Part shown: positions 10,274 through 18,311 of the stretch, one piece after another
How the letters are laid out: each line of letters starts with the position of its first letter
Position numbering within the stretch: position 1 is the first letter of the stretch
Assembly: GCF_007004665.1 (NCBI RefSeq)
Contig: NZ_ML660056.1
Span: forward strand, 62,001-126,000
DNA length: 64,000 bases
Reading direction: 5' to 3'
Source: Denitrobaculum tricleocarpae
Lineage (GTDB): Bacteria > Pseudomonadota > Alphaproteobacteria > Kiloniellales > Kiloniellaceae
The notes under the pieces: generated by a model
Seen by the model: the letters and a program-made list of their open reading frames with translations, nothing else
Told to the model about the DNA's origin: nothing
Database searches by the model: none
Translations under genes and position numbers: made by a program

Positions 10274-10293
10274 TGCTTTACTCAGAGTCTGAT

Positions 10294-10320
10294 CGCTTTT
10301 CGCCGCTTTCGGGAAAAGCG
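10294..10320 (-). promoter_or_regulatory. hairpin upstream of dppB
   Basis: An 8-base perfect inverted repeat: CGCTTTTC at 10294-10301 and GAAAAGCG at 10313-10320, loop of 11. It lies about 20 bases before the dppB start in the dppA leader-side gap. It may modulate stability or readthrough from dppA. No binding protein is implied. Confidence 0.35.
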
Positions 10321-10480
10321 CTGGCCAGCCTCTATGTCGCGTGGTTAGAGGGTGCTCCGTGGTCTCGGTATTCCCGGACCAAGACAGACCAGCCTCTATC
10401 TCACAGAGTTGCGCACGAAGAGCCGCATTCATGCTTCACATCGAAGCAAAGTAAAATGATCTGGCTCAACGGAAGTGCCA

Positions 10481-10498
10481 GGAGGGACATTTCCCTCC
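10481..10498 (-). terminator. hairpin after dppA, probable partial terminator
   Basis: GGAGGGA at 10481-10487 and TCCCTCC at 10492-10498 with a 4-base loop, extendable by CC/GG across one mismatch. It sits 32 bases beyond the dppA stop. There is no T-run, so I read it as an mRNA-end stabiliser or attenuator that keeps binding protein in excess over DppBCDF. Confidence 0.45.
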
Positions 10499-10529
10499 CG
10501 GACCTCTGCCGAATGGCGCGATCAGTGTC

Positions 10530-12122
10530 TTACTTCAGATCGACACCGTAGAAGATGTGGCCGCCGAGCGGATGAACGCGGAAGTCGACCACTTCGTTAC
10601 GGACCGGCTTGGAGACCACGGAATGCGCGATGGTCACCCAGGGGGCCTCTTCCTTGAAGATCAACTGAGCTTCTTCGTAAAGCCGCGTGCGCTCGGCCTG
10701 ATCGGCGGTCTGCTTGGCCTGCTGCAGCAGATCGTCGAAGGGCTTGTGACACCAGCGCGCACGGTTAGTGCCGCCGACTGCCGCATCGCAACCCAGGAGA
10801 ACGTAGAGGAAGTTATCCGGATCTCCGTTGTCACCGGTCCAGCCCAACAGCACGGTTTCATGCTCGCCGGCTTTGGAACGCTTGAGGTACTCACCCCACT
10901 CGAAAGTGACGATCTCGGCTTCGACGCCGACCTTGGCCCAGTCCGCCTGAATCAATTCAGCCATGCGGCGGGCGTTGGGGTTGTAGGGGCGTTGAACCGG
11001 CATGGCCCAGATGTTGGTCTTAAGACCAGAGACACCGGCTTCTTCCAGCAGTTTTTTCGCGCCTTCGGGATCGTAAGCATAATCCTTGGTGGAGTCGTTA
11101 TACGACCAGATTGTCGGCGGGATCGGGTTTTTGGCAATCTTGCCTGCGCCCTGGAAAACGGCTTCGATGATCGCCTGCTTGTCGACGGCCATGTTCAGCG
11201 CCTGACGGACGCGCTTGTCCGTGAAGGGTGCTTTTTCGGTGTTGAAAGCCAGGTAGCCGACGTTCAGGCCTTCCTGCTCGAGGAGGTTCACGTCGCTGTC
11301 GCTCTTCATGGCCTCGATGTCAGCCGGATTCGGATAAGGCATGACATGGCACTCGCCGGCTTTCAGCTTCTGATAGCGGACCGACGCATCGGGCGTGATC
11401 GCGAAGATCAGCGTGTCGATCGGCGCTTTGCCGGCCCAGTAATCCGTATTGGCCTTATAACGGATCACGGCGTCTTTCTGATACTGCTGCAGCTGGAAAG
11501 GACCGGTTCCGACCGGGTCGAGGTCGACCTGTTCAGGCGTCCCCGCCGCCATCATCTGATCAGCGTATTCCGCGGACAGGATCGACGCGAAATCCATGGC
11601 CAGGTTGGCGATGAAGGGCGCTTCGGGTTTGCTGAGGATGAACTTGACCGTGTAGTCGTCGACCTTTTCCACCGTTTCGATGATCTCGGACATGCTCATG
11701 CCCTCGAAGTACTCGTAGGAACCGCCGGAGACCTTGTGGAAGGGATGTTCTTTGTTGCCCTGACGCTCGAAGCTGAAGATCACGTCATCGGCATTGAAGT
11801 CGCGGGTCGGCGTAAAGTTCTTGGTCGTGTGGAACTTCACCCCTTTGCGGAGTTTGAAGGTGTACTCCAGGCCGTCTTCAGAAGCGCTCCAGGACTCGGC
11901 GAGAGCCGGGATGACGGTCGTCGAGCCACGTTCGAACTCGGCCAGGCGGTTGTAAATCGGATGCGAAGATGCATCGAAGGTGGTGCCGGCCGTGTACAGC
12001 GAAGGGTTGAAGCCTTCCGGGCTGCCTTCGGAACAGTAAACCAGCGTTTTAGCGCTGAGAGGAGATCCAAAGGCCACACTTGCGGCAATGGCAACGGATG
12101 CCATCCATAGTTGGCGTCTCAT
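10530..12122 (-). CDS. dppA: dipeptide-binding periplasmic protein
   Basis: SBP_bac_5 receptor of the dipeptide importer, 530 residues. A signal peptide (residues 1 to about 24, ending PLSAK) precedes the highly conserved stretch TLVYCSEGSPEGFNPSLYT, almost the same as enterobacterial DppA, so dipeptide (and possibly haem-precursor) binding is likely. A ribosome site AGGGA lies nine bases before the ATG. It is first in the operon, and the 650-base gap upstream should hold its promoter. Confidence 0.95.
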   Translation of the reverse strand: MRRQLWMASVAIAASVAFGSPLSAKTLVYCSEGSPEGFNPSLYTAGTTFDASSHPIYNRLAEFERGSTTVIPALAESWSASEDGLEYTFKLRKGVKFHTTKNFTPTRDFNADDVIFSFERQGNKEHPFHKVSGGSYEYFEGMSMSEIIETVEKVDDYTVKFILSKPEAPFIANLAMDFASILSAEYADQMMAAGTPEQVDLDPVGTGPFQLQQYQKDAVIRYKANTDYWAGKAPIDTLIFAITPDASVRYQKLKAGECHVMPYPNPADIEAMKSDSDVNLLEQEGLNVGYLAFNTEKAPFTDKRVRQALNMAVDKQAIIEAVFQGAGKIAKNPIPPTIWSYNDSTKDYAYDPEGAKKLLEEAGVSGLKTNIWAMPVQRPYNPNARRMAELIQADWAKVGVEAEIVTFEWGEYLKRSKAGEHETVLLGWTGDNGDPDNFLYVLLGCDAAVGGTNRARWCHKPFDDLLQQAKQTADQAERTRLYEEAQLIFKEEAPWVTIAHSVVSKPVRNEVVDFRVHPLGGHIFYGVDLK

Positions 12123-12774
12123 GATACATTTCCCTGCTATTTCAATCTGTATTGTCGCCTACTCTTGGTGATCACTGTAGACGTATGAAGCTGCAAGCTA
12201 GGCCCTTGTCCGGCCCCTCGTCAACGCCATTTCGAGGCCGGTTGCATCAAGTTTGTGCAGGGCAGAGCTCGTATAGAGGTTGTTTAAACTCCTGCGGCAC
12301 AACCTCGGAAAGCCTGCTTTCCCGGCCTAAGATCATGACATACCTGCTGGATCACGGGCCAGGCGTCTCGACTCGTTAAACTCTGGTATTTGCCGCTGCG
12401 GCGCTATGACGCGTGAAGAGCCGTCGTCTCTTCGACCGCACGCAAATAGAACGCGGAATTGAATTGCCCGGGAACAGGATCTACTCTCTAGCCTTGTTCG
12501 GGTTCATACGAAGTCGGATGATTTCGCGGCAGGCAAGCGTGTGAGAGCGGTCGTGCGAAACATGTTCCATATTACGGGAAAAGCTATTCGTATTTTTACG
12601 CACTGGTAGTGGTTTCTGGGATATCATAGATACAGCGCTATATCTTTTGCTGAGGGATTGCGCTGGTGTATGCGAGGGAATCGTGGTGAAAAGCCAGGTG
12701 AAACAAGAGTTTTTTCAATAAAGAGCGTTTTGTGATCATTACCCGCACTCCAGCGCCAGGGACTCAATGAAGTC
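12123..12774. other. 652-bp intergenic region between divergent dppA and the LuxO-like regulator
   Basis: Holds the promoter regions of both divergent genes. I see an 8-base palindrome GTGATCAC at 12168-12175 about 46 bases from dppA, a palindromic hairpin at 12307-12322, and AT-richer sequence from about 12580 on before the regulator gene. A 75-codon reading at 12152-12379 has no recognisable feature and is not called. No sigma-54 -24/-12 element could be recognised by eye. Confidence 0.5.
12307..12322. repeat. 7+7 palindrome in dppA upstream region
   Basis: GGAAAGC at 12307-12313 and GCTTTCC at 12316-12322 separated by two bases. The short gap suits either a dimeric protein operator or a tight hairpin. 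No second copy was noticed nearby. Confidence 0.4.
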
Positions 12775-14262
12775 ATGCTGCGCAGTAATCTAATACCGGC
12801 AGAGGTCAAACCGCTGAAGGTTCTCCTCGTTGAGGACAACCTCTCGCTCGCAAACCTCTATGTGAATTTTCTGCAGGCCGAGCCGGTCGCTCTCAGTCAT
12901 GTTGCGACGGGCAGCGAGGCGATGACCGCAATCCGCAACGAGCGGCCGTCCGTGGTGTTCCTGGATCTGCAGCTTCCCGACATGAACGGCATCGAAATTC
13001 TGAACTGGATTCAGAACGACGGGATCGATGCGGCGGTTATCGTCGTGACCGCGGACGGCTCGCTCTCGACGGCCGTCGAAGCCATGAAGGCGGGGGCTCT
13101 GGACTTTCTTGTCAAACCCTTTAACCGGGAGCGTCTGGTTGTCACCTTGCGCAACGCCCTCGAACGCCAGCGGCTTTCCGCTATCGTCGAGAAGGTAAAG
13201 GGCGGTTATCCCCGGGATAATTACTGCGGGTTTGTCGGCAGCTCGGTTTCGATGCAGGCCGTCTACCAGGTCATCGAGTCCGCCGCGCAGAGCAAAGCAA
13301 CGGTTTTTGTCACTGGCGAGAGCGGCACGGGTAAAGAGGTTTGCGCCCATGCGCTCCACGATCTCTCGCCACGCAATGATAAGCCCTTTGTTCCGATCAA
13401 CTGCGCGGCCATCCCCAGAGAGTTGATGGAAAGCGCCATCTTCGGTCATGTGAAGGGGGCTTTTACGGGTGCGACCCAGCATCAGAGCGGCGCCGCCAAG
13501 CGTGCTGACGGCGGTACGCTGTTTCTGGACGAAGTCTGCGAGATGGACGCGGACCTGCAGACCAAGCTGCTGCGCTTTATCCAGACCGGCAGTTTCGAAG
13601 CCGTTGGCAGTCCCACGACCGAGGTCGTGGACGTTCGTTTTATCTGCGCAACCAACCGGGACCCCTGGGTGGAGGTGCAGGCGGGGCGCTTTCGCGAGGA
13701 CCTTTACTACCGGCTGCATGTCATCCCGATCCAGTTACCGCCACTGCGCGAGCGCGACGACGACATTCTGACACTGGTGCGCCACTTCATCCGCGTCTAC
13801 GCGGAAGAGGAGGGGAAGGCCTTCCGCGATGTCTCGCCGGAGGCCGCGCGGGTGCTCCTCGATTACTCCTGGCCCGGCAATATCCGAGAACTGCAGAACG
13901 TCATCAGAAATGCCGTGGTTCTCTATGATGCCGAGGTCATAGAGCCGGCTATGCTGCCGGCAAAGATTGCCCAGGCCGCCGGGAACCGGGTGCCAAAAGC
14001 GGCCGGGGCGGCGGGAGCGCCAGCGGCTCTCCCTGCCACCGCGAACCTTGCGCCCATCGATGAGGCATCGCTCTCCGAGCGGATCGTGCCGCTTTGGAAG
14101 CTCGAGAAAGAAGCCACGGAGCAGGCGATTGAGCTCTGTGGCGGCAACATCGCCAGGGCGGCCGCTTATCTCGGTATCTCTCCCTCGACCATCTACCGCA
14201 AACGCGTCTCTTGGGAAGCGATGGAATCGAACCTTGTGGCGACAGCGGAAAGCTCCCGTTAG
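12775..14262 (+). CDS. LuxO-like sigma-54-dependent response regulator
   Basis: NtrC-family activator of sigma-54 promoters, 495 residues. Receiver domain at about 14-130 with acidic pocket Glu20-Asp21 and phospho-acceptor Asp64 (FLDLQLPDMNG). AAA+ domain at about 155-385: Walker A GESGTGKE 181-188, sigma-54 loop GAFTGA 228-233, Walker B GGTLFLDEVCEMD, arginine-finger region FREDLYYRLHVIP. Fis-type HTH at about 445-485 (GGNIARAAAYLGISPSTIYR). Several stretches, such as GTGKEVCAHALH and DLQTKLLRFIQTG, closely resemble Vibrio LuxO. No LuxU, histidine kinase or autoinducer synthase is adjacent. An orphan quorum-sensing or stress regulator is plausible; the target is unknown. Confidence 0.88.
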   Translation: MLRSNLIPAEVKPLKVLLVEDNLSLANLYVNFLQAEPVALSHVATGSEAMTAIRNERPSVVFLDLQLPDMNGIEILNWIQNDGIDAAVIVVTADGSLSTAVEAMKAGALDFLVKPFNRERLVVTLRNALERQRLSAIVEKVKGGYPRDNYCGFVGSSVSMQAVYQVIESAAQSKATVFVTGESGTGKEVCAHALHDLSPRNDKPFVPINCAAIPRELMESAIFGHVKGAFTGATQHQSGAAKRADGGTLFLDEVCEMDADLQTKLLRFIQTGSFEAVGSPTTEVVDVRFICATNRDPWVEVQAGRFREDLYYRLHVIPIQLPPLRERDDDILTLVRHFIRVYAEEEGKAFRDVSPEAARVLLDYSWPGNIRELQNVIRNAVVLYDAEVIEPAMLPAKIAQAAGNRVPKAAGAAGAPAALPATANLAPIDEASLSERIVPLWKLEKEATEQAIELCGGNIARAAAYLGISPSTIYRKRVSWEAMESNLVATAESSR

Positions 14263-14960
14263 AGCGAAGTCGGTTTCACCCTGGATTCGGCCAGTATTCC
14301 TATTGCTGCCACTCTTGTAGCCGCGGCTCCTGTTGCCGGCTGTCCCGTTAATGGGGCCGCGCGCTCACTGAGACGTCGGCTGCGTTCCTGACCGGATCGA
14401 TCTCGGATTCGGCGGATTTCCGCTCGCCAGCTAAATTTTTAATCTATTGATTTTGAATGAGAAAGTTACACCCCGGCAGAAAAATTGTCACTTTAAGTTC
14501 ACGTATGCGTTAAGTTATTGACCTATTCGGACATTTAGTCTTTATATGTATGAAAGCAGTCCCTGGTTCATGGGGAGCCATTCACGGTCCTGGCTGACGC
14601 GGTCATAACTGTGAAGCGGTCCCCGGCCCGATGTCAGGCTGGCCGAAATCGCATCGATCCCGGTCGAATTGAGGCAATTTGGCTCCGCTAGACGACATTG
14701 AGTGGAATGCAGCGCTGGGTTGTTGTAATAATTTTGTTGCGCTTCACATTGAGAGTGAAAAGGTCGTTAAGGCCGAAGCGCGGCGAGGAGGAGCCAATGA
14801 GACCGTCTCTGGTAAGCTTCCCTGTGTCTGAGGTGCTGGCTGGCTTCGTATGCCGGACTCCCTTCAGCCTGTCACTCCGGTGTTGCAGAGCGCGCATGCG
14901 TGCGACTGCCAGGATCGGCGCCGACCCCAGTGCGCGTGCCTGCGCAGTGGGGTCGCCGAC
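14263..14960. other. 698-bp intergenic region before the acyl-CoA ligase gene
   Basis: Contains a possible terminator stem for the regulator gene (14322-14330 pairing with 14353-14361, nine pairs with one wobble, no T-run), an AT-rich stretch at 14420-14560 with two TTAAGTT copies that could hold a promoter, and a strong hairpin at 14923-14954. I looked for Qrr-type small RNAs because of the LuxO-like neighbour and could not recognise one. A reading of 88 codons at 14698-14964 shows no protein-like features. Confidence 0.45.
14923..14954 (+). promoter_or_regulatory. strong hairpin just before the acyl-CoA ligase start
   Basis: GACCCCA at 14923-14929 pairs with TGGGGTC at 14948-14954, and after a G/G mismatch TGCGC at 14931-14935 pairs with GCGCA at 14942-14946, loop of six. 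It ends six bases before the preferred GTG start and contains the only purine-rich ribosome-site candidate, so it could limit initiation. If translation starts at 14850 instead, the hairpin is inside the coding region. Confidence 0.5.
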
Positions 14961-16661
14961 GTGACTTTGGCATCCGAACTCTCGACACCCTGGTCCGGAC
15001 AGTACCCGTCGAATATCGATTGGCACGCTCCGGTTTCGGATGAACCCATGCCGGCTGTGCTGGACCGGCAAGCCGCCTTACACGGCGACCGCAGTTGCGT
15101 CAATTTCCTGGGCCGTATCTCCAGCTACAGTGAGATTTCCGCGCTGTCCGACCGGATGGCCAAGGGTCTGCAGGATATGGGGGTCGGCAAAGGAGATCGG
15201 GTCGGTCTCTTCCTTCCCAACACACCCTATGCGGTGATCGCATTTTACGGCGTGCTGAAAGCCGGCGGGGTTGTCGTGAACTTTAATCCGCTCTACGCGG
15301 ATGAAGAGGTTCGCAAGCAGATCGATGATTCGGGCGTGAAGATCATGGTCACGCTCGATCTGAAACTGATGCTGCCGAAGCTTCAACGGATGCTGGGCCG
15401 TCCGCCTCTCGAGAAGATCATCGTTTGCTCCATGTCGGCGGCACTGCCTTTTCCCAAGGCGCAGCTTTTCAAGGTTTTCAAGTACAGCGAGATCGCAGCC
15501 GTAAAGGACGCTGAAGGCATCGTCAGCTACGACCGTGTGATCGACAATGACGGCGACTACCTTCGCCACGAAGTCGATTCCCGCAGTGATGTTGCGGTGT
15601 TGCAGTACACAGGCGGCACAACGGGCGTTCCCAAGGGCGCTATGCTGACCCATGCGAACATTGCGATCAACGCCCGGCAGGTGGCCCTGTGGGACGGCGA
15701 GCCGGCCGATTATCAGGAGAAGGTACTCGGGGTCCTGCCTCTCTTCCATGTTTTCGCCATGACCGTCGTGATGAATGCGGCGATCATCGTCGGAGCGGAG
15801 ATGATTCTGTTGCCGCGCTTCGAAGTCATCACCACGCTGAAGACGATCCAGAAAACCAAACCGACGCAGTTCCCCGGTGTGCCCACGCTCTTTAACGCCA
15901 TCGATCAGGAACCGACGGTCGACAAGTACGATCTCTCATCGATCGATATCTGCATTTCGGGCGGCGCCCCCCTGCCGGTCAAGGTCAAGCAGGCTTTCGA
16001 GGGGAGAACCGGTTGTAAGCTGGTGGAAGGCTATGGCCTGAGCGAGTCCTCACCGGTCGCCGCCTGCAATCCTGTCGAAGGCATCAATAAGGAAGGCAGT
16101 ATCGGCCTGCCCCTGCCGCAGACCTATCTTGAAATCCGGGGACTTGACGATCCGGACAAGCTCATGCCGGTCGGTGAGAGCGGAGAAATCTGTATTGTCG
16201 GACCGCAGGTCATGGTCGGTTACTGGGGGCGTCCGGACGAGACCGCCCGCACCATTCGAAACGGCCGCCTGCACACCGGTGACATCGGCTACATGGATGA
16301 AGAAGGGTTTACCTTCATCATCGACCGCTTGAAGGATTTGATTCTCTGCAGCGGCTACAACGTTTATCCGCGCACCATCGAGGAAGCGATCTACCGCCAC
16401 CCGGCGGTCGCGGAGGTGACCGTGGTCGGGATCCCGGATGAATACCGGGGTGAAGCACCCAAGGCCTTTATCCGGCTGAAAGATGACCAGATGCTGGAAG
16501 TCGAAGAACTGAAGGCCTTTCTCAAAGATAAGATTTCGCCCATCGAAATGCCCCAGGAGATCGAGTTCAGGGCTGAGTTGCCCAAGACCATGATCGGGAA
16601 ACTCTCCAAGAAGGAACTGGTGGCGGAGGAAGAACAAAAGCGTGCGGAAGGCACGTCGTGA
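14961..16661 (+). CDS. fadD: long-chain fatty acid--CoA ligase
   Basis: AMP-forming activation of fatty acids to acyl-CoA at the inner membrane face. Motifs: ATP/AMP P-loop YTGGTTGVPKGAMLTH, GYGLSESSPV, hinge and adenosine contacts GDIGYMDEEGF and DRLKDLILCSGYNVYPRTIE, and the catalytic Lys region KTMIGKLSKKEL near the C terminus. The start is uncertain. I prefer the GTG at 14961 because the family N terminus (here SGQYPSNIDWHAP) begins about 12 residues later; the ATG at 14850 would add 37 Cys/Arg-rich residues not typical of the family. First gene of the beta-oxidation block. Confidence 0.9.
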   Translation: MTLASELSTPWSGQYPSNIDWHAPVSDEPMPAVLDRQAALHGDRSCVNFLGRISSYSEISALSDRMAKGLQDMGVGKGDRVGLFLPNTPYAVIAFYGVLKAGGVVVNFNPLYADEEVRKQIDDSGVKIMVTLDLKLMLPKLQRMLGRPPLEKIIVCSMSAALPFPKAQLFKVFKYSEIAAVKDAEGIVSYDRVIDNDGDYLRHEVDSRSDVAVLQYTGGTTGVPKGAMLTHANIAINARQVALWDGEPADYQEKVLGVLPLFHVFAMTVVMNAAIIVGAEMILLPRFEVITTLKTIQKTKPTQFPGVPTLFNAIDQEPTVDKYDLSSIDICISGGAPLPVKVKQAFEGRTGCKLVEGYGLSESSPVAACNPVEGINKEGSIGLPLPQTYLEIRGLDDPDKLMPVGESGEICIVGPQVMVGYWGRPDETARTIRNGRLHTGDIGYMDEEGFTFIIDRLKDLILCSGYNVYPRTIEEAIYRHPAVAEVTVVGIPDEYRGEAPKAFIRLKDDQMLEVEELKAFLKDKISPIEMPQEIEFRAELPKTMIGKLSKKELVAEEEQKRAEGTS

Positions 16662-16673
16662 GACGCGCGGCCG

Positions 16674-16690
16674 CACGCTGTGAAAGCGTG
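16674..16690 (+). promoter_or_regulatory. inverted repeat between fadD and the MerR gene
   Basis: CACGCT at 16674-16679 and AGCGTG at 16685-16690 with a 5-base gap, in the 58-base spacer. It could be an RNA hairpin or an operator for the adjacent MerR regulator; its position upstream of merR-fadA fits either reading. Confidence 0.3.
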
Positions 16691-16719
16691 AGTTCAGTCA
16701 GAAAAGTAATGTTCGTATC

Positions 16720-17166
16720 ATGACCAAACTCTTGACCGTCACAGAACTGGCCCACGAGCTGGGCGTGACCGCACGGGCAATCCGCTTCTATGAAGACAAG
16801 GGGTTGATTGCGCCGCAGCGGGTCGGCAACCGGCGTGTCTACAGCAACCGTGACCGTGGCCGCCTGGTCCTGATCCTGCGCGGGAAACGACTGGGGTTTT
16901 CCCTGCGCGAGATCCGCGAATGGCTGACGCTCTACGATACCGGACCGGATCAGGTCGAACAGATGAAACGCCTGCTGGCCCTGACCCAGGACCGCATGGC
17001 GGCGCTTGAAGCGCAGTACGACGACCTCGAAGCCACCATTGAAGAGCTTCGGGATATCGAAACCGAGGTGCTGGAGCACCTGAAGGCCAACGGTGGATTG
17101 GACGATGCCGGGGAGAAGACGGCTGAGCCCGAAGCGCCACCGCGCCCAGGACGCAAGAGGAAGTAG
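16720..17166 (+). CDS. MerR-family transcriptional regulator
   Basis: 148 residues with the winged-helix MerR DNA-binding domain at the N terminus (LTVTELAHELGVTARAIRFYEDKGLI, residues 4-29, then RVYSNRDRGRLVLILRGKRLGFSLREI) and a coiled-coil dimer helix at about 85-125. The effector part is short and has no metal-binding Cys group, so it resembles regulators of fatty-acid or branched-chain acyl catabolism (LiuR-like) rather than metal sensors. It is two bases upstream of the thiolase gene and is probably the local regulator of this block, sensing an acyl-CoA; that ligand is inferred. Confidence 0.85.
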   Translation: MTKLLTVTELAHELGVTARAIRFYEDKGLIAPQRVGNRRVYSNRDRGRLVLILRGKRLGFSLREIREWLTLYDTGPDQVEQMKRLLALTQDRMAALEAQYDDLEATIEELRDIETEVLEHLKANGGLDDAGEKTAEPEAPPRPGRKRK

Positions 17167-17168
17167 AG

Positions 17169-18311
17169 ATGCATAAGAACGTCGTTATCGCGGGTTATAC
17201 CCGCTCGCCATTCCACTTTGCGAAGAAAGGCGACCTGAAGCGGGTCCGGCCGGACGAGTTGGCCGCGCAGGTGGTCAAGGGACTGGTCGAAAAAACCGGT
17301 ATCGATCCTGCCGATATCGAGGACCTGATTGTCGGCTGTGCCTTTCCGGAAGCGGATCAGGGTTTCAACGTCGCGCGTCTGATCGGTTTCCTCGCGGACC
17401 TGCCGCGTTCGGTCGCGGGCACCACGGTCAACCGCTTCTGCGGGTCTTCCATGCAGTCGATCCACATGGCCGCCGGCGCGATCCAGATGAACGCCGGTGA
17501 AGCCTTCATCTGCGCCGGTGTGGAATCCATGAGCCGCGTGCCCATGACCGGATTCAACCCGATGCTGCACCCGGGTCTCGCCGAGAACTATCCGCAGGCC
17601 TACATGCCCATGGGCGAGACCGCCGAGAATGTGGCGGAGAAATACAGCATCTCGCGCGAGCGCCAGGAGGAACTGGCGGTGGATAGTCATCGAAAGGCCA
17701 CCGCGGCGCAGAGCGAAGGCCGGCTGAAAGACGAAATCACGCCGATCATCCAGGGCAATCACACCGTGGATGCCGATGGCTGTATCCGCCCGGAAACGAG
17801 CGCTGAAACCCTGGCGGGATTGAAACCGGCGTTCCGGGCTGACGGGATCGTGACGGCGGGGACGTCCTCTCCGCTGACCGACGGCGCGTCCGCTGTCCTG
17901 GTCACTTCGGAAGACTATGCCAAGGCCAATGGTCTGAAGATCATCTCGCGCATCAAGTCGGTCGCGGTTGCAGGCTGCGCACCGGAGATCATGGGCATCG
18001 GTCCGGTGGGGGCAACCAAGAAGGCGCTGGAACGCGCCGGAGTCAGCATCGGCGACATCGATGTGGTCGAGTTGAACGAAGCCTTTTCCTCACAGGCATT
18101 GGCCTGCGCCGAGGATCTCGGCATCGATCTGGCGAAGGTCAACATCGACGGCGGCGCGCTGGCCATCGGGCACCCTCTGGGCGCGACCGGCGCGCGGATC
18201 ACCGGCAAGGCCGGACAGATCATGCAGCGCGAAGGTAAAAGCCTTGCGCTGGCCACCCAGTGCATCGGCGGCGGGCAGGGGATTGCCACCATTCTGGAGA
18301 ATGCCGCATGA
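17169..18311 (+). CDS. fadA: acetyl-CoA C-acyltransferase (3-ketoacyl-CoA thiolase)
   Basis: Last step of beta-oxidation: thiolytic cleavage of 3-ketoacyl-CoA. 380 residues with nucleophilic Cys91 in NRFCGSSMQS, the HPLGATGARI segment with the catalytic His, and the C-terminal Cys loop in ATQCIGGGQG. The stop overlaps the fadB start (ATGA), so the two subunits of the trifunctional complex are co-translated. Biosynthetic acetoacetyl-CoA thiolase is the alternative within the family; the operon context favours degradation. Confidence 0.93.
   Translation: MHKNVVIAGYTRSPFHFAKKGDLKRVRPDELAAQVVKGLVEKTGIDPADIEDLIVGCAFPEADQGFNVARLIGFLADLPRSVAGTTVNRFCGSSMQSIHMAAGAIQMNAGEAFICAGVESMSRVPMTGFNPMLHPGLAENYPQAYMPMGETAENVAEKYSISRERQEELAVDSHRKATAAQSEGRLKDEITPIIQGNHTVDADGCIRPETSAETLAGLKPAFRADGIVTAGTSSPLTDGASAVLVTSEDYAKANGLKIISRIKSVAVAGCAPEIMGIGPVGATKKALERAGVSIGDIDVVELNEAFSSQALACAEDLGIDLAKVNIDGGALAIGHPLGATGARITGKAGQIMQREGKSLALATQCIGGGQGIATILENAA

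Noticed and set aside
10325-10399. CCAGCCTCTAT twice, 64 bases apart, in the dppA-dppB gap
   Set aside because: Only two short copies with no further structure; may be chance.
10557-12110. 517-codon plus-strand frame
   Set aside because: Antisense to dppA, whose identity is certain.
12152-12379. 75-codon plus-strand frame in the intergenic region
   Set aside because: No ribosome site, no protein-like composition, overlaps palindromic sequence.
13231-13426. Short plus-strand frame inside the regulator gene
   Set aside because: Lies wholly in another frame of the AAA+ domain coding region.
12123-14960. Qrr-like small RNA or sigma-54 promoter near the LuxO-like gene
   Set aside because: Looked for GG-N10-GC promoter spacing and a short terminator-bounded RNA on both sides; GG/GC pairs seen at about 14290 have wrong spacing.
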